The notes: a model not told the origin generated them from the letters alone. A stretch of DNA of 64,000 nucleotides from Dietzia sp. JS16-p6b (GCF_003052165.1 NZ_CP024869.1:2080001-2144000); one strand, 5' to 3'; positions 18,696-29,095 are shown, numbered from the stretch's first letter. Translations and numbers: made by a program.

Positions 18696-19166
18696 ATGAC
18701 CTCTACCCCAGCCGACCAGCCCCTACTGCCCTCCGAGCTCGTCGTGGCGATCGATCACGTCGGGGTGGCCGTCCCCGACTTCGATGCCGCCGTCACCTGG
18801 TACCGCGACAATCTCGGGTTGGAGAACCTCCACGAGGAGGTCAACGAAGAGCAGGGCGTGCGCGAGGCCATGCTCGGATCGCCGGAACGACCGGAGGGCG
18901 GTGCGCTGCTGCAGGTGCTCGCACCTCTGGACGACACCTCGACCATCGCCAAGTACCTCGACCGCAACGGACCGGGAATCCAGCAGATGGCGGTCCGGGT
19001 GACCGACATCGACGCGATCACGTCCCACCTCACCGGGCGGGGGGTGCGGGTGCTGTACCCCGCGCCGAAGAACGGGACAGCTGGTTCGCGGATCAACTTC
19101 ATCCACCCCAAGGACGCGGGCGGCGTCCTGCTCGAACTGGTCGAGCCGGCCACCGGATCGCACTAG
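18696..19166 (+). CDS. mce: Methylmalonyl-CoA epimerase
   Basis: This 156-residue vicinal-oxygen-chelate protein interconverts the (2R) and (2S) forms of methylmalonyl-CoA in propionate metabolism. Paired beta-alpha-beta modules begin with IDHVGVAVPDFDAAVTWYRDNLGL and, after IQQMAVRVTDIDAITSHLTGRGV, end with INFIHPKDAGGVLLELVEP. The metal ligands expected for the family (His in IDHVG, Gln/His in the second module, Glu in LLELVE) are all present. The start ATG 18696 is supported by the leaderless promoter spacing; longer in-frame extensions upstream run into the thiolase gene. It corresponds to the small epimerase gene next to fadA4 in mycobacteria. Confidence 0.93.
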   Translation: MTSTPADQPLLPSELVVAIDHVGVAVPDFDAAVTWYRDNLGLENLHEEVNEEQGVREAMLGSPERPEGGALLQVLAPLDDTSTIAKYLDRNGPGIQQMAVRVTDIDAITSHLTGRGVRVLYPAPKNGTAGSRINFIHPKDAGGVLLELVEPATGSH

Positions 19167-19188
19167 TACCCCGGGCTGGCGGCCCCGC

Positions 19189-19194
19189 TAGGGT
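19189..19194 (+). promoter_or_regulatory. Candidate -10 for a leaderless DivIVA-like gene transcript
   Basis: TAGGGT ends 6 bases before the ATG at 19201, and no ribosome-binding sequence lies between. This is the typical layout of a leaderless actinobacterial mRNA. Confidence 0.5.
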
Positions 19195-19200
19195 GGGGTC

Positions 19201-20139
19201 ATGTCGAGCACACAGATGCCCACCACGGGCGCCGACCCGTTCGCGGTGGTCCGCAGGGGCTTCGACCGCGAGCAGGTGACCTCAGCGCTCAAGCGCCTCG
19301 AGGCCGAGGTGGGCCTCCTCCGCGCCGACCGCGACGCCGCCGTCGAGAGGGCTGAACGGGCGGCGGCCGAGGCGGCCCGGGAACGGTCCCGGGCCGCGTC
19401 CCTCGAGGCCCGGGTCGCGGAACTCGGCCGGACCCCGGTCACCAACGAGCAGATGTCCGACCGGCTCTCCACCATGCTGTCCCTCGCTTCCGCCGAGGCC
19501 GAGTCGATGCGCGACGCCGCCCTCGCCGACGCCGACCGCATCCGGGCCGACGCCGAGGACGACGCGTGGAACCTCCGCGAATCGGCCCGACGAGACGCCG
19601 AGGCCGACCGCGGTGCCGCCGCCGCGGAGCTCACCGCTGCGCGAGATCGCGCCGCCGCGGTGCGCTCGGAACAGGCCGGGATCCTCGAGGCGGCGCGCTC
19701 GAGGGCGGAGGCGATCGTCCTCGCCGCCGAGCGCGAGGCCGGCAGGCTCGACCTCGAGGCCGCCCGCCGTCGCGATCTGATCGACGAGGATCACCGGATC
19801 GCCTCCGACGCGAGGAGGACGCGGTCCCTGCTCGAGGACCGGAACCGACGGGAGGCGTCGGAGGCCGCCGCAGAGGCCGTCCGGCGGGAGGCCGAGAAGC
19901 AGGCTCGCGGGACGATCGACCGGGCCGCCTCCGAGGCGGCGGCTCTCGTCTCGAAGGCGCGTGCCCACGTCGAGCAGCTGACGTCGCTTCGCGAGCAGAT
20001 CGTCGCCGATCTCGCGACGATCCGAGCCCGGCTGGAACCCATCCCCGGCCGCCTCGAGGACATTCCGCCCCTGCCCGCCGATCCCCTTCTCGACGAGTCG
20101 CGGCGTGACGATCGTCGGTTCAGCTCCACCGACGGGTGA
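19201..20139 (+). CDS. DivIVA-like coiled-coil protein
   Basis: This is a 312-residue protein. The first 20 or so residues after an unstructured tail (DPFAVVRRGFDREQVTSALKRLE) match the membrane-curvature-sensing N-terminal module of DivIVA/GpsB proteins (FxxxRRGYdxxQV pattern). From about residue 30 to 280 it is a long Ala/Glu/Arg heptad-rich coiled coil, and it ends in a short Pro/Asp tail. DivIVA homologues mark cell poles and guide envelope growth in mycolata. This is a second, diverged paralogue rather than Wag31, judging from sequence and place. It follows the epimerase by 34 bases but seems to have its own promoter. The 3' end overlaps the convergent zinc-ribbon gene by 20 bases. Confidence 0.72.
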   Translation: MSSTQMPTTGADPFAVVRRGFDREQVTSALKRLEAEVGLLRADRDAAVERAERAAAEAARERSRAASLEARVAELGRTPVTNEQMSDRLSTMLSLASAEAESMRDAALADADRIRADAEDDAWNLRESARRDAEADRGAAAAELTAARDRAAAVRSEQAGILEAARSRAEAIVLAAEREAGRLDLEAARRRDLIDEDHRIASDARRTRSLLEDRNRREASEAAAEAVRREAEKQARGTIDRAASEAAALVSKARAHVEQLTSLREQIVADLATIRARLEPIPGRLEDIPPLPADPLLDESRRDDRRFSSTDG

Positions 20140-20422
20140 GGCCGCGGCTCGCCCTCCCGGACCAGCATCCGCTGTGCCAGTGGCGCCGGTCGTCCTCGCC
20201 GCCCGGTCTGTCGGGCCACGCGACCACATGCGGGGAACCCGCGGTGATGACCTGATCACATCCCGGACAGCGATAGTGCTTCCCGGCTCGCGAGCCGGGC
20301 ACACGCCGGACGTGGTAGTCGTCCGGATCCCCCGACGGGCCGGATTCCAGTGCGGCGCCCCCGAGGCCGTCCCTCCGGGGCGCCGGACGATCAGTCCCCG
20401 CGCGTCTGTGACGTCTCGACAC
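20120..20422 (-). CDS. Small zinc-ribbon-like protein conserved beside nucS
   Basis: This is a 100-residue basic protein starting at ATG 20422 (MSRRHRRAG). It carries a likely zinc site: HYRCPGCDQVI supplies CxxC, and RRHWHSGCW near residue 83 supplies His and Cys. The ends are Arg-rich and probably disordered. I recall similar short ORFs annotated as ATP/GTP-binding proteins in actinobacterial genomes, without an experimental role. It lies 14 bases after the nucS stop on the same strand, so the two are likely co-transcribed, and the metal site plus basic tails would suit nucleic-acid binding. It overlaps the 3' end of the DivIVA-like gene. Confidence 0.65.
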   Translation of the reverse strand: MSRRHRRAGTDRPAPRRDGLGGAALESGPSGDPDDYHVRRVPGSRAGKHYRCPGCDQVITAGSPHVVAWPDRPGGEDDRRHWHSGCWSGRASRGLTRRWS

Positions 20423-20436
20423 CTGGCCCCCTCACC

Positions 20437-21117
20437 TCAGAACAGCCGGAGGTCCGTCGACTCGATGCCTCGGAGCGAGTCGTAGTCGAGCGTCACGCAG
20501 CGGATACCCCGGTCCTCGGCCAGGGTCCTGGCCTGCGGCTTGATCACCTGCGCCGCGAACACCCCTCTCACCGGGGACAACAACGGGTCCCGGTTGAGCA
20601 GTTCCAGATAGCGCGTGAGCTGTTCGACGCCGTCGATCTCACCGCGGCGTTTGATCTCGACCGCCACGGTCACGCCATCGGCGTCCCGTCCGAGGATGTC
20701 GACCGGCCCGATCGCCGTCATGTACTCGCGGCGGACCAGGGTGTATCCGGGGCCGAGAGTCTCCAGGTGCTCGGCCAGCAGTTCCTGGAGATGGGCCTCG
20801 ACCCCGTCCTTGACCAGTCCGGGATCCATACCCAGCTCGTGACGGGAGTCGTGGTGGACCTCGGAGAGCGTGATCCGCAGCTGTTCACCGGCCTTGTTCT
20901 CCACCACCCAGAGCAGGTGCGCAGGATCCTCCGGATGCTCCTGCTCGACGAGCCAGCAGGGTGGCGTCATCCAGTTGAGGGGTTTGTACGCGCGGTCGTC
21001 GGCGTGCACGCTGACGGACCCGTCCGCCTTGAGCAACAGCAGCCTGGGCGCCATGGGGAGATGAGCCGTCAGACGGCCGACGTAGTCGACCTGACATGTG
21101 GCGACGACGAGACGCAC
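20437..21117 (-). CDS. nucS: Mismatch-specific endonuclease NucS/EndoMS
   Basis: NucS cuts both strands at mismatches and provides the non-canonical mismatch repair of actinobacteria that lack MutS/MutL. The 226-residue protein has the N-terminal DNA-binding/dimerisation domain (about 1-115) and a C-terminal RecB-like nuclease domain with the metal site spread over [24 protein letters not shown] (Asp, Glu and Lys) and the QLTRYLELL helix. The C-terminal end LRLF resembles the clamp-interacting tail of the family. The start is GTG 21117 (the line reads CAC on plus), giving [12 protein letters not shown], the usual N-terminus. By position it matches Rv1321. Confidence 0.94.
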   Translation of the reverse strand: MRLVVATCQVDYVGRLTAHLPMAPRLLLLKADGSVSVHADDRAYKPLNWMTPPCWLVEQEHPEDPAHLLWVVENKAGEQLRITLSEVHHDSRHELGMDPGLVKDGVEAHLQELLAEHLETLGPGYTLVRREYMTAIGPVDILGRDADGVTVAVEIKRRGEIDGVEQLTRYLELLNRDPLLSPVRGVFAAQVIKPQARTLAEDRGIRCVTLDYDSLRGIESTDLRLF

Positions 21118-21190
21118 GGATCCTCCTCAGATCGGGATTGTGCGGGACGACCCCCCGGACGGTCGTCGCCGAGCGCGGTCCTCGGGACCG

Positions 21191-21640
21191 TCACCGCCGT
21201 CGGCGGTCCGGGGAGCGGATCTGGTCGGTGGAGCAGGCCTCCACCCACGCCAACAACGCGGTCAGCTCGGCCGGACCCACACAGAGTTCGCCTTCTCTGA
21301 TCCCGCGCCTGCGGTCGTGACCGGAGAAGGACACGATCACCTCACCCGACTCCGCGATATCGAGTTCGTGGCCGGTCGGTTGTCGCCGGGGGCCCAACTC
21401 GAGGCTCCGCCGGTCCAGCCGCACGTCCGCGCCGAACCTCACGCTGACCAACCGGTAGAAGGCCAGATCGGTATCGGAATACCTCACGGCGCCGTGGCGC
21501 CAGGACTCCTCACCGGCCCTCCTGACGAGGACCGAGGTGGCATTCCTGCGGACGACCACCAGGCGATACACCACGGCCGCGGCCACCGGGGCGAGGACGA
21601 GCAGGACGACGACACCGAGAATGATCCCGGGAATCGCCAT
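21191..21640 (-). CDS. DUF2550 membrane-anchored protein (Rv1312-like)
   Basis: This is a 149-residue protein with one N-terminal membrane helix (about 3-28, IPGIILGVVVLLVLAPVAAAVVY) followed by a soluble domain rich in beta strands (SWRHGAVRYSDTDLAFYRLVSVRFGADVRLDRRSLELG). It fits the DUF2550 family seen directly downstream of atpC in mycolata. No function is known. The start ATG 21640 has GGAAGGGG 9 bases upstream; a TACGAT element at 21696 to 21691 (minus) could be its own -10, so it need not depend on the atp operon. Confidence 0.82.
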   Translation of the reverse strand: MAIPGIILGVVVLLVLAPVAAAVVYRLVVVRRNATSVLVRRAGEESWRHGAVRYSDTDLAFYRLVSVRFGADVRLDRRSLELGPRRQPTGHELDIAESGEVIVSFSGHDRRRGIREGELCVGPAELTALLAWVEACSTDQIRSPDRRRR

Positions 21641-21699
21641 CTACCCAACCCCTTCCGGTGGCCGCGGCCGTCAGGTCACGGGAGGACCGAATCGTACAG

Positions 21700-22071
21700 C
21701 TAGCTGCCGGCCTTCTCGACCGCCCGGAGACGACCGCGCGCGGCGGCGGCGGCCTGCTGGTCATCCCCGGCCTCGGACAGTGCGCGCTCGGCCTCGGCCC
21801 GGTCGATGGACTCCGCCCACTCCGCGGTCTCGCCGAGGATGCTGACCTTGTTCGCCGTCACGGAGAGGAACCCGCCCTGCACCGCGGCGACCTTCTTGCC
21901 CTCGTCCGTGTAGACCGTCACGGTGCCGCCGGCATCCAGCTCGCCGAGCAGCGGCTCGTGCCCGGACTGGATACCGATCTCGCCCTCGGTGGTCTTGGCG
22001 ACCACCATGGTGGCGGTGCCGGACCAGAAGCGTTGCTCGACCGTGACGAACTCGACCTCGATGTCAGCCAT
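21700..22071 (-). CDS. atpC: ATP synthase epsilon subunit
   Basis: This 123-residue subunit of the F1 central stalk regulates hydrolysis. The N-terminal beta sandwich (MADIEVEFVTVEQRFWSG onward, with GEIGIQSGHEPLLGEL) is typical. The C-terminal helices are AESIDRAEAERALSEA and QQAAAAARGRLRAVEKA. It begins 9 bases after the atpD stop and is the last gene of the atp operon. The length suits the short mycobacterial/corynebacterial type. Confidence 0.95.
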   Translation of the reverse strand: MADIEVEFVTVEQRFWSGTATMVVAKTTEGEIGIQSGHEPLLGELDAGGTVTVYTDEGKKVAAVQGGFLSVTANKVSILGETAEWAESIDRAEAERALSEAGDDQQAAAAARGRLRAVEKAGS

Positions 22072-22080
22072 GGTCAGCGG

Positions 22081-23532
<1,452 letters not shown>

Positions 23533-24519
23533 TTAGTCACTTCCTGCGCTAGCGGCGAGCGCACCAGCGCCACCGACAATCTCGCTGATTTCCTGGGTGA
23601 TCTGTGCCTGGCGGGCCTGGTTGGCCTCGCGGCTCAGGCCTTCCACCAGTTCGGTCGCGTTGTCCGTCGCGGACTTCATGGCCGTGCGTCGCGCGGCCGA
23701 TTCCGATGCCGCCGACTCGAGCAGCGATGCGAACGCCCGCGTCGACATGTACCTCGGGAGGAGGTTGTCGAGGAGGGTATCCGCGTCGGGCTCGAACGTG
23801 ACTTCGGGCTTGAAGTCCGTCTTGGACGTGTCGAGCATGTCCTCGCCCAGATCCAGCTCCTCGACCTCGACACGGGTCTCGATCGGGGCCAGACGCCTCG
23901 CACGCGGCGTCTGCGTGAGCATGGACTTGAACTGGGTGTAGACGATGTGGACCTCGTCGACGCCCTTGCGGGTGGTGTCGCCGGTGTAGTCGCTGCCGAG
24001 GAACTCCGTCGCGTCGAACGTCGCCTCTCCCCCGGCCGCGAACGCGGCGGACAGGAGCTGGAAGGCCGGACGGGCCTCCTGGTAGTCGGGCTTCTGGGAG
24101 TGCCCGTGCCACGATCCCGCCAGTTCGATCTCGCGGAACGTGTAGTACACGATGCCCTTGTTGCCCAGCACGTAGATGTCGACCTCGCGGCCGGACTCCT
24201 CGAGGAACGCGATGAGTTCGGCGGCCTCCTTGAGGACGTTGTGGTTGTACCCACCACACATCCCGCGGTCCGACGTCACCACCAGCACGGCCGAGCGCGT
24301 AGCGTCCTCCGGCTCGTTGAGCATCCTGTGCTGGACCGACGACGCGCTGGCGAGATCGGTCAGGATGGCGGTGATCTGATCGGCGAAGGGCTGAGCGGCC
24401 TCGACCCTCGCCTGGGCCTTGGAGATCTGCGAGGTGGCGATCAGCTCCTGGGCCTTGGTGATCTTCTTGGTCGAGTTGACGGACTTGATCCGGTCGCGCA
24501 GTTCACGCATGTTCGCCAT
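23533..24519 (-). CDS. atpG: ATP synthase gamma subunit
   Basis: This is the rotary central-stalk subunit, 328 residues from ATG 24519. The N-terminal helix MRELRDRIKSVNSTKKITKAQELIA and C-terminal helix SATDNATELVEGLSREANQARQAQITQEISEIVGGAGAL form the coiled coil that turns inside the alpha3beta3 ring. VVTSDRGMCGGYN is the conserved middle segment. The region around residues 195-240 (RRLAPIETRVEVEELDLGED and beyond) is longer than in E. coli and may hold the extra loop known in mycobacterial gamma, which lowers ATP hydrolysis. It follows atpA by 55 bases. Confidence 0.96.
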   Translation of the reverse strand: MANMRELRDRIKSVNSTKKITKAQELIATSQISKAQARVEAAQPFADQITAILTDLASASSVQHRMLNEPEDATRSAVLVVTSDRGMCGGYNHNVLKEAAELIAFLEESGREVDIYVLGNKGIVYYTFREIELAGSWHGHSQKPDYQEARPAFQLLSAAFAAGGEATFDATEFLGSDYTGDTTRKGVDEVHIVYTQFKSMLTQTPRARRLAPIETRVEVEELDLGEDMLDTSKTDFKPEVTFEPDADTLLDNLLPRYMSTRAFASLLESAASESAARRTAMKSATDNATELVEGLSREANQARQAQITQEISEIVGGAGALAASAGSD

Positions 24520-24574
24520 TACTTCAGATCACTCTCCTCTCGGCCTTGAATCGGATGGCTGTCATCTCGAGGCC

Positions 24575-26215
24575 TCAGGCCTTCTTCTTCTTGGTGACCG
24601 TGAGGGTCTCACGATCGATCTCGTCCTCCGAGAGCGCCTCGGCCTCGGGCTCGTTGACCACGCGGGAACCGTCGGAGGCGACGAAGCCCTCCTTGAACTC
24701 GTTGGTCTTGGCCTCGAGTGTCGCCTTTGACTCGTCGGAGAGAGCGGCGCCGCCGTCGATCTGGCTGTAGACGTCGGCCGCGGAGTGCCGCAGGCTCTCG
24801 AGCAGCTCGCCCTCGAACCGACGGACGTCCTCGACGGGGACCGTGTCGTAGAAGCCCTCGCCGGCGAGGTAGATCGAGACGATCTGGTCCTCGACCGCCA
24901 CCGGGGAGTTCTGGTCCTGCTTGAGGATCTCGACCAGACGCTGACCGCGCTCGAGCTGCGCCTTGGACGCGGCGTCGAGGTCGGAGGCGAAGGTCGCGAA
25001 CGACTCGAGGTCGCGGTACGCGGCCAGGTCGAGACGCAGGGACCCGGAGACCTTCTTCATGCCCTTGGTCTGGGCGGCGCCGCCGACGCGGGAGACGGAG
25101 ATACCGACGTTGACGGCGGGGCGCACACCGCGGTTGAACAGATCCGACTCGAGGAAGACCTGGCCGTCGGTGATGGAGATGACGTTGGTCGGGATGAACG
25201 CGGAGACGTCGTTGGCCTTGGTCTCGATGATCGGCAGGCCGGTCAGCGAGCCCCCGCCCATGTCGTCGGAGAGCTTGGCGCAGCGCTCGAGCAGCCGCGA
25301 GTGCAGGTAGAAGACGTCACCCGGGTAGGCCTCGCGGCCCGGCGGGCGGCGCAGCAGCAACGAGATCGCGCGGTAGGCGTCGGCCTGCTTGGACAGGTCG
25401 TCGAACACGACCAGGACGTGCGCGCCCTCGTACATCCAGTGCTGGCCGATGGCCGACCCGGTGAAGGGGGCGAGCCACTTGAAGCCGGCGGAGTCGGAGG
25501 CGGGGGCCGCGACGATGGTGGTGTACTCCATCGCGCCGTGCTCCTCGAGCGTCGCCTTGACGCCCGCGATGGTCGAGCCCTTCTGGCCGATCGCGACGTA
25601 GATGCAGCGCAGCTGCTTGGTCTTGTCGCCCGACTCCCAGTTGGCCTTCTGGTTGAGGATCGCGTCGATGCAGACCGCGGTCTTGCCGGTCTTGCGGTCG
25701 CCGATGATCAGCTGACGCTGTCCGCGGCCGATGGGGGTCATGGCGTCGATGGCCTTGATGCCGGTCTGCATCGGCTCCTCGACGGGCTGACGCTCCAGGA
25801 CCGACGGCGCCTGGAGCTCGAGTGCGCGGGTTCCCGCGGACTCGATCTCGCCGCGGCCGTCGATGGGCTTGCCGAGCGGGTTGACCACACGGCCGAGGAA
25901 GCCGTCGCCGACGGGGACGGAGAGGACGTCCCCGGTGCGGCGCACCTCCTGGCCCTGGGCGATCTCGTCGAAGTTGCCGAGGATGACCGCGCCGATCTCC
26001 CGGTCCTCGAGGTTCAGTGCGACACCGAGGATCCCGCCGGGGAACTCCAGCAGCTCGTTGGCCATCGCCGAGGGGAGGCCGCTGATGTGCGCGATGCCGT
26101 CACCGGTGTCGACGACGACGCCGACCTCCTCCTTCGTCGCGTCGGTCGAAACGGTCGAGGTGTAGTTCGCAATCGCGCTGCGGATCTCTTCGGAGGAGAT
26201 CGTCAACTCCGCCAT
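24575..26215 (-). CDS. atpA: ATP synthase alpha subunit
   Basis: This is the non-catalytic nucleotide-binding F1 subunit, 546 residues. I chose ATG 26215 ([15 protein letters not shown]) because that is the family N-terminus; an in-frame codon at 26269 adds 18 unrelated residues. The P-loop is [15 protein letters not shown] (about residue 175), with [16 protein letters not shown] and [27 protein letters not shown] downstream. The C-terminus past about residue 510 ([28 protein letters not shown]) extends beyond the E. coli protein, like the mycobacterial extension that limits ATPase activity. Confidence 0.98.
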   Translation of the reverse strand: MAELTISSEEIRSAIANYTSTVSTDATKEEVGVVVDTGDGIAHISGLPSAMANELLEFPGGILGVALNLEDREIGAVILGNFDEIAQGQEVRRTGDVLSVPVGDGFLGRVVNPLGKPIDGRGEIESAGTRALELQAPSVLERQPVEEPMQTGIKAIDAMTPIGRGQRQLIIGDRKTGKTAVCIDAILNQKANWESGDKTKQLRCIYVAIGQKGSTIAGVKATLEEHGAMEYTTIVAAPASDSAGFKWLAPFTGSAIGQHWMYEGAHVLVVFDDLSKQADAYRAISLLLRRPPGREAYPGDVFYLHSRLLERCAKLSDDMGGGSLTGLPIIETKANDVSAFIPTNVISITDGQVFLESDLFNRGVRPAVNVGISVSRVGGAAQTKGMKKVSGSLRLDLAAYRDLESFATFASDLDAASKAQLERGQRLVEILKQDQNSPVAVEDQIVSIYLAGEGFYDTVPVEDVRRFEGELLESLRHSAADVYSQIDGGAALSDESKATLEAKTNEFKEGFVASDGSRVVNEPEAEALSEDEIDRETLTVTKKKKA

Positions 26216-26320
26216 GTCATTCCTGCTCTCAAAGTCGGGATGTGCTTTATGGGTGTTTACGTGAGCCACTACCGCTGGAACACGGCCGAGTCGCAGCTCG
26301 TCTTGTGCCGGCCCGGCAGG

Positions 26321-27148
26321 TCAGCGGAGGGACCGACGCATGGCGTCGAGCCGTCCTGCCACGCTACCGTCGATGATCTCGTCTCCGACCCGGACGACGA
26401 CGCCGCCCAGAAGGGACTGGTCGACATCGTTGTGGATGGCGATCTCCCGCCCGTACAACGACGCCAGTCGGGCCCGGAGATCATCCGACTGCTGTCCGGT
26501 CAGCGGCTCCGCGCTGGTCACCACGGCGACGGACCGGCCGCGCAACTCCGCGGCCTGCACCGAGACCGCCATGATGTCGTCCGCGGGCATACCCGACGGC
26601 CGAGCCACCGCCTGGGAGGCCAGAGCCTCGGTCACCGCCGTGACCTTGCCGTACAGCACCTCGGCGAGCAGGCCGCGCCTGGCTCCCACGTCGGCGGTCC
26701 GATCGGCCAGGAGCTGCTCGAACTGGGGATCCCCGGCGACGATCCGCCCGAGCCTGAACAGCTCGTCCTCGACGGTCTGGAGCTGGCCCTGCTGGTCGGC
26801 CGAGCGCAGGAGCGCCTCCCGGCCGAGGAGGACCAGACCCTCCCGCAGCTCGCGAGGGGTGGACCAGTCCTGGGACACCGCAGCGAGGAGAAGGTCCAGG
26901 GTCGCCTGGTCGACCTTCCACCCGAACACCCCACGGACCAGGTCCTGTCGGGCCTCCACCGGGGCCGCGGTGTCGGCGACGGACACCCGGAGGGCACGGT
27001 TGTCCTCGAGGACGCCCACGACCTCGAAGAGTTCCTGGCCCACCTTCGCTCCGGTCGCTCCCCCGGACGGGTTCGCCGCCAGGGTCTGCTCCAGTGTGCT
27101 CCGGGTCTGGTCGAGCGCTTCGCGACTCGCTGCGTGCATCGGCTCCAC
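26321..27148 (-). CDS. atpH: ATP synthase delta subunit
   Basis: This 275-residue peripheral-stalk subunit joins F1 to the b dimer. It is longer than E. coli delta (177) because of an N-terminal helical extension, and fits the stand-alone delta of Corynebacterium; in M. tuberculosis delta is fused behind a second b-like domain. The C-terminal part (VTSAEPLTGQQSDDLRARLASLYGREIAIHNDVDQSLLGGVVVRVGDEIIDGSVAGRLDAMRRSL) is the family signature. The start may be 27148 or ATG 27139. A 105-base gap separates it from atpA and shows no clear structure. Confidence 0.95.
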   Translation of the reverse strand: MEPMHAASREALDQTRSTLEQTLAANPSGGATGAKVGQELFEVVGVLEDNRALRVSVADTAAPVEARQDLVRGVFGWKVDQATLDLLLAAVSQDWSTPRELREGLVLLGREALLRSADQQGQLQTVEDELFRLGRIVAGDPQFEQLLADRTADVGARRGLLAEVLYGKVTAVTEALASQAVARPSGMPADDIMAVSVQAAELRGRSVAVVTSAEPLTGQQSDDLRARLASLYGREIAIHNDVDQSLLGGVVVRVGDEIIDGSVAGRLDAMRRSLR

Positions 27149-27153
27149 TTCCC

Positions 27154-27729
27154 TTAGTTCCTGCCCGCGCCGGGGATCCGGTCGAGGTCCGCCAGAAAGC
27201 GATCGATGGTGCCCGAGCGCCGGACCGGATCCGACAGCTGCTCACCCATCAGCCGCTCGGCGAGGTCCACGGACTGACGACCCAGGTCGCTGCGGAGCTC
27301 GGCGATGATCTGCTGCCGCTGAGCGGCGAGCTGCTGCTCACCGGAGGCGATGATGCGGTCGCTCTCCGCCTGCGCCTCCGACTTCATGTCCGCGAGGATC
27401 TGCTGACCCTGCGCGCGCGCGTCGTCGCGGATCTTGGCCGCTTCGCTGCGCGCCTCGGCGAGTTGGGCCTTGTATTTGGCCAGCTCTTCCTTCGCCTCGG
27501 CCTGGGTCTGCTCGGCACGACGCAGACCGCCTTCGATGCGCTCGGAGCGCTCGTCGAGGACCTGCTGGAACTTCGGGAGGATGAACTTCCAGAAGAGCCA
27601 CAGGATGACGGCGAGCGGGATGAGCGACCAGACGATGTCATACAGCGGAGGAAGCAGCGGGTTGGGGCTGTCCTCCAAGGGGAGTGATTCTCCACCCTCG
27701 GCCGCCAAGATGGCGATGACGTTGTTCAT
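27154..27729 (-). CDS. atpF: ATP synthase b subunit
   Basis: This is the 191-residue b subunit of the peripheral stalk. It has a membrane helix at about 30-52 ([20 protein letters not shown]) and a long charged coiled coil from 55 to 170 ([20 protein letters not shown] onward) that spans to delta on top of F1. The gene ends 5 bases before atpH. Only one b gene is seen, so the stalk should be a b homodimer. Confidence 0.96.
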   Translation of the reverse strand: MNNVIAILAAEGGESLPLEDSPNPLLPPLYDIVWSLIPLAVILWLFWKFILPKFQQVLDERSERIEGGLRRAEQTQAEAKEELAKYKAQLAEARSEAAKIRDDARAQGQQILADMKSEAQAESDRIIASGEQQLAAQRQQIIAELRSDLGRQSVDLAERLMGEQLSDPVRRSGTIDRFLADLDRIPGAGRN

Positions 27730-27760
27730 GGTGCGTCCCTACGAGGTCGGTGGTCGTCGA

Positions 27761-28012
<252 letters not shown>

Positions 28013-28020
28013 TCAGATGG

Positions 28021-28044
28021 CCGGTGCGGGCTTCTCCGCACCGG
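28021..28044 (-). promoter_or_regulatory. Hairpin in atpB-atpE gap, proximal to atpE
   Basis: Nine-base perfect arms (28021-28029 and 28036-28044) enclose a 6-base loop. It sits 20 bases before the atpE start, leaving the ribosome site free. It may act in mRNA processing or stability so that the c subunit is made in excess. Confidence 0.45.
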
Positions 28045-28080
28045 TCGGACGTGATGTGTCGGGTAGACGGGATGGTCGTG

Positions 28081-28098
28081 CCGGGCCCGGGGGCCCGG
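28081..28098 (-). promoter_or_regulatory. Hairpin directly after the atpB stop
   Basis: Eight-base perfect arms (28081-28088, 28091-28098) with a 2-base centre, very G+C-rich, lie 3 bases past the atpB stop. A tight 2-base turn would open to a 4-base loop. It could slow RNA decay or cause partial termination between atpB and atpE. Confidence 0.4.
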
Positions 28099-28101
28099 GG
28101 T

Positions 28102-28908
28102 CTAGTGGCTCTCCGCGTGGAGTGCGAGATCGATGTACACCGAGACCAGCAGCGCGAAGATGTAGGCCTGGAGGAAGAGGACCAGCAGCTTGAACAGCGT
28201 GAAGGCGACCGAGAGCACCGAGGTGCCCACCGCCAGCAGCGACCAGCCGTTCAACTGCCAGAAGAAGAAGTTCGTGGCACTGAACAGCAGGACGATGATC
28301 AGGTGCCCCGCCAGCATGTTGGCCATGAGACGAATGGTCAGCGTGGCCGGGCGGAGGATGAACGTCGACACCAACTCGATCGGCACCACCAGGATGTGCA
28401 GCGCCGGGGGAAGCCCCGGGATCACCACACTCGCCTTGATGAACTTGGCGAAGCCGTACCTCTTGGACCCCGCGTAGATGAAGGTCACGTAGCCCAGGAC
28501 GGCGAGCATCAGCGGGAAGCCGATCCTGGCGTTGGGCGAGATGTTGAGGCCCGGGATGATCGTCGGGAGGTTCATCGCGAAGACCGCGAAGAAGATGGTC
28601 GCGATGACCGGCAGGAAACGGCGCCCCTGCTCCTTGCCCAGGATCTCCTCCGCGATGTGGACCCGGACGAAGTCCAGGCAGATCTCGGCGAAGTTCTGGA
28701 CCCCGCGCGGGACCAGCTTGGGGTTCCGCATGGCGATCATGAAGAAGCCCAGCAGGACCACCGTCATGAGCAGCCGGATGATCATGAGCCGGTCCAGGAC
28801 GAACGCGTCACCGGCGAAACCGGTCAACCACTGCTGGGAGGGGAAGAACTCATAGTCGATGTTCGGGGGATGAAACTCGCCCTTGAAGGCCAGAAGCGTG
28901 GTACTCAG
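28102..28908 (-). CDS. atpB: ATP synthase a subunit, likely CTG start
   Basis: This is the proton-channel subunit of Fo. The conserved core includes VHIAEEILGKEQGRRFLPVIATIFF, NISPNARIGFPL and the essential arginine in LTIRLMANMLAGHLI. In-frame ATG, GTG or TTG codons begin only at TTG 28827, but the corynebacterial-type N-terminus (TTLLAFKGEFHPPNIDYEFFPSQQW) is readable upstream. Its first possible codon with a good ribosome site is CTG at 28908, preceded by GGGGAG and a 6-base spacer. This gives 268 residues (first residues MSTTLLAFKGEF). I therefore extend the gene to 28908; the TTG start would cut off the first 27 residues. Confidence 0.85.
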   Translation of the reverse strand: MSTTLLAFKGEFHPPNIDYEFFPSQQWLTGFAGDAFVLDRLMIIRLLMTVVLLGFFMIAMRNPKLVPRGVQNFAEICLDFVRVHIAEEILGKEQGRRFLPVIATIFFAVFAMNLPTIIPGLNISPNARIGFPLMLAVLGYVTFIYAGSKRYGFAKFIKASVVIPGLPPALHILVVPIELVSTFILRPATLTIRLMANMLAGHLIIVLLFSATNFFFWQLNGWSLLAVGTSVLSVAFTLFKLLVLFLQAYIFALLVSVYIDLALHAESH

Positions 28909-29052
28909 TGTGTTCTCCCCTGGTCGTGTTGGGCGACGTGCGCCCGAGCGCGTTCGGTACGAGTGGCCCGATGATCGCGGCCGTATTGGGATTCAGCGCG
29001 AACGCCTCGGGCCGCGAAGCAGCCCGGTGACGTGCTCGTCTCACCGTCGATG

Positions 29053-29058
29053 AGAATA
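29053..29058 (-). promoter_or_regulatory. Candidate -10 element upstream of atpB
   Basis: TATTCT (minus strand) lies in the 187-base gap between the AtpI-like gene and atpB. It would give the atp operon its own promoter with a leader of about 140 bases. No clear -35 is present. Confidence 0.3.
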
Positions 29059-29095
29059 ACATCCTGGTCTCGGCACGGGGACACAGGGGGACCCG

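Noticed and set aside
24785-27157. A 790-codon plus-strand frame over atpA and atpH
   Set aside because: Shadow of well-identified ATP synthase genes on the other strand.
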